Below are positions 1-10,359 of a DNA stretch of 64,000 nt, piece by piece. The translations under genes and the position numbers were made by a program. How positions within the stretch are numbered: the first letter of the stretch is position 1; the number at the start of each line of letters is the position of its first letter. Source of the stretch: Pelobates cultripes (lineage: Eukaryota; Chordata; Amphibia; Anura; Pelobatidae); contig OW240916.1 in NCBI GenBank assembly GCA_933207985.1, positions 314,432,028-314,496,027 on the forward strand. Reading direction: 5' to 3'. The notes under the pieces are model-generated. The model did not search any database. It was given only the letters and a program-made list of their open reading frames with translations, and was not told where the DNA came from.

Positions 1-247
1 TATTGCTGTTGCTACCAACAGAGGTCACTACACAGGCTCCATAGCCAAATCCACCTAGTTGCTAGCAATCCTCAGTAGTACAGGAGAGCAGGCAAAACAT
101 TTAACAGAATACACACACATTACAAACAAATACATTACACACACCCTGCACCTCTAATGGGTACAGGGTGACTAAAACATAGGAAAAGTCCAGCAACCTA
201 CATAAATAGTCTGTCTGAAGGTCCAGGTGATGGTGATTACTGTTACA
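1..247 (-). repeat. LTR-like dispersed repeat, copy A (cut by window edge)
   Basis: The stretch matches 42640-43150 in order and orientation. Shared blocks include the 'aaatccacct' block, 'acacaccctgcacc', 'aacatagga' and 'aggtgatggtga'. Read on the minus strand both copies begin with TGT and a short inverted motif, as an LTR would. The other end lies outside the window. No coding sequence is present. The LTR identity is inferred from the end pattern; the repeat relationship is seen directly. Confidence 0.5.
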
Positions 248-250
248 CGT

Positions 251-366
251 AGTAAATACAAAACGGAATTGGGGGCACAACCGAGACATGCATCTTGCAG
301 GAATGGTTCACTATTCCTCCAAAATGCATGTTCCGGGTGGGCCCCCAATTCCGTTTTGTATTTACT
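251..366. repeat. Foldback element with perfect 26-bp inverted arms
   Basis: The arms at 251-276 and 341-366 are exact reverse complements over 26 bases. The 64-base interior is itself nearly palindromic: it has ATGCAT near both sides and a central ggaatggttcactattcc. The whole piece could form one long hairpin. It sits 3 bp beyond the end of the LTR-like repeat. No clear target duplication is visible. It could be a small MITE or an internal hairpin of a larger element. Confidence 0.75.
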
Positions 367-993
367 TAATTTATAATGTATCTTCCGGGACCTCACGCAG
401 GTAACTGTGACCCTTTTCAATAAGTCCTGACGTACTGCTCAGATATATATAGGGAGAGAGATCTGCATTGAGTTGTATGTTTGCACATTTTATACAGCTA
501 ATGATGCCTTCTAGATTGGGGATTTTGTGTTTATAACTATGATGAATGATCTGATAATAATGACCCTATCAGAATTAATATAAGGAACACTAGCCAGCAA
601 ACCACACACTCTTCTTGACTATCAATTGCCTAAAGAATTTCTACAAACAGCGAACGAAGTGATTCATGTTGTTGTGAATGTGAATTACCAGAGCCTGAAT
701 AGGAGGGTACGGCTCTCCTGCTTCAACTTGACCTAATTAGAGAGAGAAGCACTTGCATGCATTTAGAGCAGATGCCTCATTAGTCCAACTCCCAGAACGG
801 TTAGAGATCCTGTAACATTATTAGGCAAACTGTTGTGAAGTTGAAAAAAGGTTATTAATAAACCATGTAGATTAAAAAAAGAAGAAATAACTACAATTTT
901 GTTAAGGTTTAGCCATCAAGCAGTCCTGAGACATGCAATAAAATGCAAATGGTGAGACAGAGGGTACCACCCTCCAGCTTTTACCCTTTATAT
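367..993. other. No gene recognised
   Basis: AT-rich sequence with stop codons in all frames and no recognised element, RNA gene or tandem repeat. Confidence 0.5.
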
Positions 994-1115
994 ATAGAAA
1001 CATAGAAACATAGAATGTGACGGCAGATAATAACCATTCGGCCCATCTAGTCTGCCCAATTTTCTAAATACTTTCATTAGTCCCTGGCCTTATCTTATAG
1101 TTAGGATATCTCCCA
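994..1115 (-). mobile_element. CR1 LINE 3' end fragment
   Basis: Read on the minus strand, this ends in copies of an ATTCTATG-like octamer, the typical CR1 3' terminus. The adjoining 100 bases ('gacggcagat', 'cattcggccc', 'tctagtctgccc') match the 3' end of the larger CR1 copy at 17930-18050. It is a 5'-truncated tail with no coding sequence. Confidence 0.8.
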
Positions 1116-1217
1116 ACTGTCCCCATTTAGGAGGGACAATCCCTATTTTGGGCCCAAATCCCATTGTCCCTCTTTTCTATCCTATGTCCCTGTTTTCTAC
1201 ATGCTCCATACTGTTGT

Positions 1218-1985
1218 GTGTCTGAGTGTATGACAGAGCTCCACAGCTATAATACTCCCAGTAATGTGTCTGAGTGTATGACGGAGCTCCACAGCAATAA
1301 TACTCCCAGTAATGTGTCTGAGTGTATAACAGAGCTCCACAGTAATAATACTCCCAGTAATGTGTCTGAGTGTATAACAGAGCTCCACAGCATTAATACT
1401 CCCAGCAATGTGTCTGAGTGTATAACAGAGCTCCACAGCAATAATACTCCCAGTAATGTGTCTGAGTGTATAACAGAGCTCCACAGCAATAATACTCCCA
1501 GTAATGTGTCTGAGTGTATGACAGAGCTCCACAGCAATAATACTCCCAGTAATGTGTCTGAGTGTATAACAGAGCTCCACAGCAATAATACTCCCAGTAA
1601 TGTGACTGAGTGTATAACAGAGCTCCACAGCAATAATACTCCCAGTAATGTGTCTGAGTGTATAACAGAGCTCCACAGCAATAATACTCCCAGTAATGTG
1701 TCTGAGTGTATAACAGAGCTCCACAGCAATAATACTCCCAGTAATGTGTCTGAGTGTATAACAGAGCTCCACTGCAATAATACTCCCAGTAATGTGTCTG
1801 AGTGTATAACAGAGCTCCACAGCAATAATACTCCCAGTAATGTGTCTGAGTGTATAACAGAGCTCCACAGTAATAATACTCCCAGTAATGTGTCTGAGTG
1901 TATAACAGAGCTCCACAGCCATTATACTCCCAGTAATGTGTCTGAGTGTATAACAGAGCTCCCCAGCTTTAGTACTCCCAGTAAT
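1218..1985. repeat. Minisatellite, 48-bp unit x 16
   Basis: Sixteen units of exactly 48 bp fill the interval with only point differences. Because 48 is a multiple of three, frames stay open on both strands. The plus frame reads as a 16-residue repeat, VSECITELHSNNTPSN, inside a 299-codon ORF at 1164-2063. There is no flanking domain, signal peptide or splice evidence. The ORF runs into a hAT element at its 3' end, so I treat it as non-coding. Confidence 0.93.
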
Positions 1986-2218
1986 GTGTCTTTAAAGCAT
2001 GGGTCATCAACCTGGTCCCTACCGCCCACAAGTGGGCATTTCAGGATTCCAGGTGGGCGGTAGGGATTTCGGAGGCTAAATCCTCTTTTTAAGAGGATAC
2101 TCCTTTTGGGCGGGCGCGAGCGGCTCTGCGTGCGCAAGTCTTCAATGACTGGCAGGAGGAAGTGCTCCCTCCTGCCAGGCCACCTTCTGGACCCCCCCGG
2201 CATGGCAGAGTTATAATC

Positions 2219-2379
2219 AGACGCGGCGAGGGAGCTCTAACCTCTCTGCTCTGCTCCCTCGCGCGATGTTTGCTGATGCTGCGGGAGCCGTAATATGACG
2301 TAATATTCCGGCTCCTGGCATCAGTAGACAGTCCGCGAGGGAGCAGAGCAGAGAGGTTAGAGCTCCCTCGCCGCGTCTG
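2219..2379. repeat. GC-rich palindromic core of the hAT element
   Basis: Arms of about 45 bp (2219-2263 and 2335-2379) are reverse complements with at most small differences. They enclose a second palindrome near 2283-2314 of the form GGAGCC...ATGACGT...GGCTCC. A similar inner palindrome lies in the hAT element at 45373-46289 (46028-46075), which suggests related internal cores. Confidence 0.85.
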
Positions 2380-2479
2380 ATTAGCCGCCCGCCGAAGTGA
2401 AGCCCCACTGGACCCCAGGGACAGATCCACACCAGCTCTCCAGGTAGGGAGGCTGGGTGGACATTTAATATTAATAATT

Positions 2480-2985
2480 TGTGTGTATATGTGTTTGTCT
2501 GTAAGTGTATGTGTGTGTGTGTGTGTAAGTGTATGTGTGTGTCTGTAAGTGTATGTGTGCGTGTGTGTGTGTGTGTCAGTATGTGTATGTGTGTGTGTGT
2601 GTCTGTAAGTATGTGTGTGTGTGTCAGTAAGTATATGAGTGCAGTGTCTGTGTGTGTGTCTGTGTCTGTGCAAGTATGCGTGTGTGTATGTAAGTGTGTG
2701 TGTGTGTGTGTCTGTAAGTATGTGTGTGTGTGTGTGTCTGTAAGTATATGTGTGTGTGTGTCTGTAAGTGTGTGTGTGTGTGTGTGTGTGTGTGTCTGTG
2801 TGTCTGTCTGTGTATGTGTGAGTGTCTGTCAGTGCATGTGTGAGTATGTGTATATTTGTGTGTATGTGTTTCTATGTGAGTGTGTGTGTGTGTCTGTAAG
2901 TGTATGTGTGAGTGTTTGTCTGTGAGTGTGTGTGTCTGTAAATGTATGTGTGAGTGTGTGTGTGTGTGTGTTTGTCTGTGAGCAG
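2480..2985. repeat. TG-rich microsatellite tract
   Basis: About 500 bp of imperfect (TG)n with interspersed TGTCTGTAAG and TATGTG variants. Open frames across it (2479-2925 plus, 2089-2673 and 2829-3119 minus) are Cys/Val- or His/Thr-rich translations of the repeat and are not genes. Confidence 0.92.
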
Positions 2986-3602
2986 AGTACTTGTAGAATA
3001 GGAGAAAGAAGGAGTAGAGTACTTGTAAAAAAGGAGAAGGAAAGAAAAGGAAAAGGAGAGAATTGTTGTTGACTAATAATAGTAAGTGGGCTACCTAGCT
3101 CAGCTTTCCTACTGGGCATTGCTATAAGTAAGGTTAAAAAATAGAAAAAAGGGGAAAAAAGGTGGGGAGGGGAATTGAGGAGGGAGAGGAGGGGAGCTGA
3201 CGCTCAGATGAGAAATCATTTTATGAGCAAACAAAGAAGTCTTCTGATTATCACCGAAAGAGGAGACCTTCGTTTGTTCCTTACGAAAATCGAACCAGAT
3301 ATCAAATATTTCTCTCAGCATCAACCTCAAGGATCTCATTAATCACTAGTAAAGGTAATTTCAGTATACTTTATTGCTTCCTCATTAAACTTTATAAAGT
3401 TAAAAACATTATAAACATGCATAAAGTAGAAATAAAAAGATAAATGTACGTACATTTATTTATTTATTTTTAAAACACCCTCCTTTCTAAAAAATATTCC
3501 GCGCTTGCGCGAAAACTGGTGGGCGGTAAGGAAATTTTTCCATCAAGAAAGATGCATTAGTGGGCGGTAAGTGGAAAAAGGTTGACTACCACTGCTTTAA
3601 AC

Positions 3603-3968
3603 TATGAATGTGCTTAGAAATCAGTCTGTGTAAATAAATACATTGTTCTTGTTCTAAACTACATTTTATTTCACTAAATTGTTATCAGTAACTAACTTTT
3701 CTCAGAACACCCTCACCACTGTTCTCACCCACGCTCACACCTATAAAATTAAAATCACCCACTTTGCCCATTTGGAATATGGAGAGGCATGCCATTTTGC
3801 TTTTTTCAGGTCTTTCCACATGTACCACATTGTCTTTGTTTCCCTTAATGATTAATCTTTCTCTTATGCTGTTATCATCTTTCTTGGTCCCAGATTTTTC
3901 AGTTTTGCTGTATTTTAGCAAGAACCATTTATATTACACACATACCATTTATATAGCACACATACCAT
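3603..3968. other. No gene recognised; small 20-bp duplication at its end
   Basis: AT-rich sequence without a recognised element. At 3926-3968 a 20-bp unit of the form ccatttata..cacacata is present about twice in tandem, immediately before the TTAAAGGG end of the next element. Confidence 0.4.
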
Positions 3969-4055
3969 TTAAAGGGACTCTCCAGTGCCAGGAAAGTCTG
4001 TTTTCCTGGCCCTGCAGGTCTCCTCTCCCTCCCACCACCCATCCCCGGTTGAAGC
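3969..4055 (+). mobile_element. T2/Kolobok-like MITE, left end only
   Basis: It starts TTAAAGGGACTCTCCAGTGC, followed by an inverted 'ccaggaaa...tttcctgg' stem. The same stem occurs in decayed form in the T2-like copy near 55200. The right end is missing: sequence passes into an L2-like LINE at about 4056. Confidence 0.6.
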
Positions 4056-4960
4056 GGATTGCAGTAGTCAAGGCGAGAGAGAACAGTGGCATGGACCAGC
4101 ACCTTAGCCGCATCTGGCGATAAGTAAGGGTGGAAGTGCGCAATGTTTTTGCAATGGAAGCGGCAGGATTTGGCGACCGACTGGATATTAGGCATGAAGA
4201 GAGGTCGGAGAGAGAACACATAGGTAGTGAGCCTTTGTGGTGTAGCTGATGGTAGCACCAGTAATGTGGAGGGAGGCAGAAACAGGAATAGCAACACTTG
4301 AGGGAGGAAAGACCAGAAGTTCTGTTTTGTAAGAGCTGAGTTTAAGGAAATGGGCAGCCATCCAGTTTGAAATAACAGAGAGGCAGTCAGAGGCACTAGT
4401 CAAGAGGGTGGGGGAGAGATCAGGGGAGAACAGATAGATTTGAGTGTCATCTGCATAGAAGTGATATTGGAAGCCAAAGAGCTGATGAAGGGAGGCAGTA
4501 TAGATCGAGAACAGCAGGGGACCAAGGACTAAACCTTGGGGGACACCAACAGAGATAGGTTGGGAGGAAGAGTCAGAGCCAGATAAAGAAACACTGAAAG
4601 AACGCTAGGTGAGGTAGGAGGAACACCAGGAGACCAAGATATGGAGGATGAGAAGAAGCTGTTGATGATCAACAGTATCAAAAGCAGAGGAAAGGTCAAG
4701 GAGAATTAAGATAGAGTAGTGACCATGAAATTTTGCAGCGAGTAGATGGTTTGATACTTTGGTCAGAGCTGTTTCCACAGAGTGCTGAGCACGGAAATCA
4801 GACTGAAGTGGGCCAAGCAGAGAATTGGACTAGAGGAAGTCTGACAATATCACATACACAAGTCTTTCAAGGATCTTGGAAACAAAAGATAGTAGCGAGA
4901 TAAGGTGGTAGTCAGGTGGGGAGTTATGTTCAATTTTAATCTGGACCTTCTGCAGAAGTA
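4056..4960 (-). pseudogene. L2-like LINE, RT C-terminal half (decayed)
   Basis: The minus strand encodes, across several frames, a non-LTR RT. In order it shows 'FVSKILERLVY', 'ALTKVSN', '[17 protein letters not shown]', then the catalytic motif [14 protein letters not shown] (near 4425-4470) and the C-terminal 'AAKVLVHATVLSRLDYCNPL' (near 4050-4110). The motif order and YADDTQIYL form fit the L2/Rex1 side of non-LTR elements. Frameshifts and stops break the frame, so it is inactive. The more N-terminal part of the same protein follows in the opposite orientation at 4965-5395. Confidence 0.82.
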
Positions 4961-4964
4961 TATT

Positions 4965-5395
4965 ACTTCAATATCCTCATAACTCTCCCATGAACCAAAA
5001 TGACTATTTCACACTTTTAACTCTGTTCTTCGCCCTGTTGCTCCTCCTCCTCCTACCGACTTAACCGCCACAAACTTTGCAACTCACTTCACTGACAAGA
5101 TCTCTCATATCTCTCCTTCCCCTTACAATACTTCCCCCAACCTCACTCCCTTCTCCGCTGTTCTATGTTCATTTGCACCTGCTACAGCAGAAGAGGTTTC
5201 TGATCTACTCTGGTCCTCCCACCCCACCACCTGCATCCTTTATCCTATTCCCTCACATCTCATCCGTACTCTGTCTCCTTCTTTTGCTTTGCCTATTACT
5301 AAAATGCTATATCTCTCTTTCTCATCTGGCATATATTCATTACCCTTCAAACATGCAACTGTAGCCCTGATTCTAAAAATCATAGATTTAATTGA
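4965..5395 (+). pseudogene. L2-like LINE, upstream RT segment (inverted relative to 4056-4960)
   Basis: The plus strand encodes 'FATHFTDKISHI', 'AEEVSDLLWSSHPTTC' and 'YPIPSHLIRTLSP', the conserved stretch just before RT motif 1 in L2-like elements. It ends near 'TCNCSPDS', about where the opposed half begins ('LQKVQIKIEH', minus strand, near 4955). The two segments therefore look like adjacent parts of one protein joined head to head. Frame interruptions make it non-functional. Confidence 0.72.
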
Positions 5396-5551
5396 ATAAA
5401 TGACGCCCCATGGGTGCCTCCCCTGATGTAGGTGGTGGGCAGAATCACTGCTTCTATTCACAGGAAAACGAAGTTGAACTCAGGATATGGAGTAGAAAAA
5501 AATCCTTCTTTATTTAAAAGTATAAAATAAATATATGTATATATAGGCTGT

Positions 5552-5612
5552 TATGGTACCAGGTCCTACGCGTTTTGTCCGAATGGACTTCCTCAGTGAC
5601 CTTATGGTATTT
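5552..5612 (-). ncRNA. Hammerhead-ribozyme-like motif (a)
   Basis: On the minus strand the order is CTGAGGA (5590-5596, fits the CUGANGA core), then A-GTCC-ATTC-GGAC (a 4-bp helix II), then AAAA where GAAA is expected, then CGCGTAG and GACCTGGTACC. The last block can pair with upstream ATACC...AGGTCA as helix I. Core G12 is replaced by A, so cleavage is doubtful. Hammerheads are known from amphibian genomes and Penelope-like elements; identity here is from motif order only. Confidence 0.6.
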
Positions 5613-5679
5613 GAGTATGTAAAACAAGTACAAAATATACAATAAAAAATAAGCAATAAAATCCCACCCCCGAGAAACC

Positions 5680-5801
5680 GTCAGTTTCTTTATACAGCTG
5701 TATGTAATCAAATTTCCGGTAATCAAATTTGCCGAAGTGACATCACGGAAGCAAGAGAGCCCGGGAAATTTTATTACATACAGCTGTATGAAGAAACTGA
5801 C
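5680..5801. repeat. Inverted repeat, 29-bp arms with one mismatch
   Basis: The arms at 5680-5708 and 5773-5801 are reverse complements except for one position. Both contain the palindrome ATACAGCTGTAT. The loop includes two copies of 'aatcaaatttsc'-like sequence. It lies between two opposed hammerhead-like motifs. Confidence 0.85.
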
Positions 5802-5851
5802 ACCCTGGGAAGCACAATAAGAAGAATCCACCATCAGTATAAAAGAAAGGA

Positions 5852-5917
5852 CTCGGGGAGGGATTTTACTTCCCTCGGGGAGGGATTTTACTTCCCTCGG
5901 GGAGGGATTTTACTTGT
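5852..5917. repeat. 22-bp tandem repeat x 3
   Basis: Three direct copies of a 22-bp unit containing 'tcggggagggattttactt'. The first two are identical and the last diverges only at its end. Confidence 0.92.
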
Positions 5918-5927
5918 TTTTACTCAA

Positions 5928-5970
5928 ATACCAGGAGGTCCCTGAGGAAGTCCATTCGGACGAAAAATGC
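5928..5970 (+). ncRNA. Hammerhead-ribozyme-like motif (b)
   Basis: The order is ACCAGGAGGTCC, CTGAGGA, A-GTCC-ATTC-GGAC, GAAAA. The CUGANGA core, helix II and G12-A13-A14 are all kept, but the helix III and cleavage-site region has diverged (AATGC instead of CGCGTA). It is an inverted partner of motif (a): the surrounding 'tactcaaatacca' and 'tattgtatattttgtacttg' blocks occur in opposite orientation at 5600-5650. Probably a relic. Confidence 0.55.
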
Positions 5971-6184
5971 TTATTTTTTATTGTATATTTTGTACTTGTT
6001 TTACTGCTGTTACACACTTGAATTTTTGAGTTTTTGAAAATGTGTAACAAATTATACAAACATTATATTAGGGGAAGGTGAGGGAAGGAAAACTTGGAAG
6101 TGGGAAAGGGTGTCCATTCATTATACTAATACAAATACTAATGTACATAATATAAATTGTGCAATGATACAATTCAACAATAAA

Positions 6185-7604
6185 TCAGCTATTTATAAAT
6201 GATAGACTTTTTTTAACATCTTCTTCCCACTTGTCCCAATTAGATTTTAGTTTTGTGAAAGAGTGCATATTGCTCCTATGTGACAATTCGTATGCTTTAT
6301 TGTCAAGAACCAAGTTAAAAACCTCTCTAACTAATGGTGTATATTTTGTCTTCCAATATCTTGGCAAGCATGAGGTAGCAGCAATTAAGATGTGGCCTAT
6401 TATTATTTTGTCAATTCTACTAATGGACTAGGGGAGTTTCTTAAATAATGCAAGCTCCGAAGTTAACATAGCGATAGTTCTATCTACTTTAACAATTAGA
6501 TCATGAATCATTTTCCAGTACTTTGCAATTTTGGGACAATAACACCATATATAAGCCATATTTCCCAAACCCCCGCAGTCCCTCCAGCACCGGTCAGAAT
6601 ACATGTTATTCATGTTATGCAGTCTGGATGGAGCCAAGTACCAGCAGTATAGAATTTTGTAGTGGTTCTCAAAGTGGTCGGTACAGAACGAAATCCCTTT
6701 TAATGTTTTGAAAAAACTGAACCACTCGTAAAGCTCGTATTGTGTACTTAGCTCCGTCTCCCAAGAGATCATGTGTTTCAGTTTGCCCTTACAATTTGGA
6801 TTATACAAAAACTATTTTTCTAATGTTGTTAACTCTAGTGATTTATAGTTTTTATCAGTGTCTGGTACATTACATATTTCTTTCAATTGTTCAATAATAA
6901 ACATGCATTCTTCTTTATGTTCATTCGTTAGTCCGTGTCTAAGTTTTAATTTTTCAAATTGAAGAATGGCATTACCATGTAAAAAACTATCTATGTTTGT
7001 TATATGATACCCTTTCATTAAATCTAGATTCAAAAAGGGCATATGGTCTTTCAATAATTCAATTGGCATTGCTCTATACACTCTTGCAGTGTGGTTGTTG
7101 TTTTTAAAAATTACGTCCCAAGCCTTAAGGGTGTTTTTTGTTGATAAAAATAGTTTAGTGGCGCTAGGTCTTTTTTTAGGACATAGCCAGGGCAATTCCG
7201 TAAGTCGAAACGGAAGAATATTTGACTCTTCTATTTCCATCCATCTTGGCCTGCTAGAATGACTATTAAAGCTCACACCACTGCAGCATTAGTAGCAAAG
7301 TAGTACTTGCAGATGTCCGGTACCCCAACACCGCCATCGGATTTGTGATGCTGCAGGTAGGTGAGCTTTATCCTGCTAGTTTTGCTCCTGCAAACAGATT
7401 TTAACATTACTGAATGGATTTTATTGAAAAAAGATATTGGAATAGATAGAGGTATAGTCCTAAAGTAATATAAGATTTTTGGAAGAACTGTCATTTTAAT
7501 AGATGCGATTCTCCCTAGCCATGAGAGTTCCATCCCGCCCCATCTCTCCATCTCTTTTTGTAGATCTGACCATGCTTTCCTTAAGCTATAAATATGCATA
7601 CTTA
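6185..7604 (-). pseudogene. L1/Tx1-like LINE ORF2, connection and C-terminal domains (broken)
   Basis: Four consecutive minus-strand frames (7273-7599, 6812-7276, 6428-6808, 6185-6367) carry the protein that follows the RT. The first has 'MELSWLGRIASIKMTVLPKI' and the 'GGVGVPDI' motif. The third has the L1-type cysteine-histidine domain, beginning CWRDC and continuing 'MAYIWCYC', where the expected His appears changed. Each piece is in a different frame or separated by a stop, so ORF2 is dead. The 3' untranslated region probably runs to about 6000. Confidence 0.85.
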
Positions 7605-8540
7605 CTAAGTTTTTTCATAAATAATGCCTAGGTATTCTAAGTAATCATTTCTCCAATCGAACAAATACATTCTCTTAAGAGTGGTAACTTCTGAGTGATT
7701 TATATGGAATGGGAGGACCTGAGACTTGGACTCGTTTAATTTGTAATACGATACTTCTCCAAATCGAAGTAAAATATCCTTAAGATATTGTAAGGATTTT
7801 TTTGGATTTTTGAGTGCCAGAATTATATCATCAGCAACTAAACCAATTTTGTGAGTGGATCCTTTAATAGTTATTCCTTCAATTTCTGGGGTCTTCCTAA
7901 TCAGTTCAGCCAGGGGTTTCATGGCCAAGACAAACAGAATTGGAGATAAAGGGCAGCCCTGTCTCGTCCCATTAGTGAGAGAAAAAGTATGGGATTTAAA
8001 ACCAGAGGCTGAGACATGGGCCAAAGGGTCACAGTATAACGCCCTTATTGTGTTAACAAAGAACAAAGGGATATTAAATCTTCGTAAAGTGCTCCATAAA
8101 TAGCCCCAGTGTATTCTGTCAAACACCCTCTCTGCATCCAATGAAAGAAGCAAAGAAGGCATTTTGATCGAATTAATTTGCTGAATCAAATCAATAAACC
8201 TTCTGGTCCCATCCGGTGCCTGTCTCCCTTGCACTAAACCCACTTGGCCACTATTAATTAATAAAGAGATTAATTTAGCTAACCTGTTTGCTAAAACTTT
8301 AGAGTACATTTTTAAATCATTATTTATCAGAGAAATGGGCCTAAAATTAGGACACCTATCAGGAGTTTTCCCCGGCTTTGGCAAGGTGGCTATTTGTGCG
8401 CACAAGGACTCCTCCAACATCCTCCCCTTGGTCTCATAAGAATTAAATAATTTTGTCATATGGGGAATTAAGATTTCTGGAAAGGCTTTGCAATATGAAA
8501 TAGTGAATCCATCAGGACCAGGGGCCTTTCCAGATGGCAT
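7605..8540 (-). pseudogene. L1/Tx1-like LINE reverse transcriptase fragment (311 codons)
   Basis: This is the largest open piece of the minus-strand LINE. In order it shows GKAPGPDGF (residues 4-12), 'FRPISLINNDLKMYSKVLANRL' around 66-87, LDAERVFD (134-141), NGTRQGCPLSP (190-200) and VADD (235-238). In active members the last motif is FADD, so the Phe has become Val. Homologous remains continue past the first Met to about 8750. The endonuclease domain is missing, so the copy is 5'-truncated. Closest relative in the window is the RT at 29596-31635. Confidence 0.88.
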
Positions 8541-8734
8541 AAGTTTAATTGCCTCAGCTATCTCGTCAGCTGAAATGTCACATTCTAAGCTTTTTAGATT
8601 GCTGTGTCCTGGAATTCTGACAGATTGTTTTGTTGTAGAAGCTAGAATGTTAATTACAAGAGATTAACTTTCTATTGAGATAGGAATGGTTTCTTTGGGA
8701 TATACAGTGGTCGGTCTACTGAAGAAGTTCAGAA

Positions 8735-9850
8735 TTGATCTGTGTATATTTTTTAAAATGTAAGATATTGGTGGATACACTAAATGAAAATCAAATTAAT
8801 CTCCAACTTACTCACGTCATACACGAGAGACAACTGGTCTTCCTGGACTTGACAATTAACATTCTAGACGATGGGAAAATCACCACGTCATTATTTAAGA
8901 AACCCATCGCAACTAACAGTTTGCTTCATTGGCAAAGATTCCATCCACACCATGTCAAGGCCAATACCTTATGGCCAGTGTCTTAGAGCATAAAGGAACT
9001 GCTCAAACCAGGAAGACTATGAGAAGGAAGCAAAGAAACTAAGAAACAGATTTAAAAGCCTAGGCTACCCTAACAGAATTTTAAAGAAAGCCTATCAAAG
9101 AACTAAAGCTGTTGATAGATCAGAGAGCTTACACAGACCCCCTAAAAATACATCAACGACTCCAGGCGTCACGAGATTTATAGGTACATACGATAGACAT
9201 TTGAATCAGGCACTACAGGTGTTGAGTAGAAACTGGCCGGTATTACAGTATGATGCATGCCTTAAGAACACAATCACGAATCAGCCTTCAATGACCTATC
9301 AAAGAGCAAGAAACCTGGCAGATCATTTAACACACAGCCATTTAAAACCAGCACAAACTACATCTACATGGCTCCAAACCAAAGGTCTTTTCAAATGTGG
9401 CCACTGTAAGTCCTGGAGCTTTATTTTACCATCTAAAACTGTGCACAATAAAAGAACATCCAAAGACATAGTTGTCAATTCTTTTATCAACTGCAGTTCT
9501 ACGAATGTTATTTATCTTATAACATGTGAATGTGGATTACAGTACATTGGCAAAACGTACCAACAATTACGTCGACGGATTCTACAACATATCAATTCCA
9601 TCACAAACCCACATATTGACACGCCTATTGCCAAACATATACGACTAAATCATGCTTCTAAATCCAGTTCATTAAAGTTTTAGGTGACCCAAAAAATATT
9701 TCAGAATCATTGAAAGGGAGATATCAATATTTCTCTACTAAAGGCTGACTCTCGCTGGATCTACTCATTTCAAACTTTATACCCTAAAGGACTAAATGAG
9801 GAGTTTAATTTTATTCCGTTCATTCATGCCTAAAGATATGGGATGGGCTT
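8735..9850 (+). pseudogene. Penelope-like element, RT end to C-terminus (decayed)
   Basis: It starts inside the RT ('FLDLTINILDDGKITTSLF', then 'TATNSLLHW'-like ATNSLLHWQRFHPHHVKAN). A frameshift near 8985 moves the frame, which continues as 'FKSLGYPNRILKKAYQRTK' and into the ORF at 9201-9683. After that stop the family-typical tail 'DSRWIYSFQTLYPKGLNEE' is readable near 9750-9805. This tail, the RT type and the GIY-YIG domain identify a Penelope-like retroelement. The upstream RT core is missing. The ORF is broken by at least two frame changes. Confidence 0.85.
9201..9683 (+). pseudogene. Penelope-like linker and GIY-YIG endonuclease domain (160 codons)
   Basis: The frame contains a CGHC knuckle (residues 66-69) and then the GIY-YIG nuclease core: VIYLITC (103-109), CGLQYIGKTYQQLRRRILQH (111-130), with the YIG tripeptide and the following Arg-rich helix. 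In this family the domain nicks DNA during insertion. The start Met is arbitrary because homology extends upstream. A stop after KSSSLKF removes the remaining C-terminus, which is readable in another frame downstream. Confidence 0.85.
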
Positions 9851-10359
9851 CTCTCTCGCTGATATCTCAGTTAAATATCTATATGATCAGCAATTTAAAT
9901 ATGCTTTTGCAACATTTAGCCATGATATTATAAATTTTGAATGTGTAGATATACCTAAGAAACTAGGGGTTTGAGTTATGATTATAACTGTAATTTTTCA
10001 TGTCTATGGACTGACATTTACTTTGATTTTTTTTTTCTATTTTTGTTAATTTTTTCCAGGACTTTTAGAACCACCATGAGATACTATTTGGTGCCTGACA
10101 GGAGAAAATAAGTTTGCACTATCAATTAGGAAACACAGAGAAAAGAGCAACATATTGGGCACAACAATGTTGCTTCATAACTATCAACTATCTTTCTCAC
10201 TAGATTTCTCCTTACAAAGAGTCAGATGTAGGTCAGGGATTTTTAAGTTTATTTTACCCACTTTTCTTCTTGATACTATTTGCTGGATCATCTAAGACTA
10301 TACTGTTCGTTTTTGTTGATTCACATTATATTAGAGCATCTTAATACATTAGATTTGTA

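Larger units (their letters stand above)
1998..3594. mobile_element. Non-autonomous hAT DNA transposon (1.6 kb)
   Basis: The right end reads inward as CAGTGGTAGTCAACC. The left end reads CATGGGTCATCAACC, and both continue into a 'taccgcccac' block. The element is flanked by 8-bp target duplications, ctttaaag (1990-1997) and ctttaaac (3595-3602), with 7 of 8 bases matching. Such terminal repeats and 8-bp duplications are typical of hAT. There is no transposase ORF. The interior holds a GC-rich palindromic core (2219-2379) and a long TG-rich tract (2480-2985). It inserted directly beside the 48-bp minisatellite. Confidence 0.88.

Noticed and set aside
1164..2063. 299-codon ORF with a 16-residue repeat
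   Set aside because: It is the translation of a 48-bp minisatellite; the opposite strand is also open, and its end runs into a hAT element.
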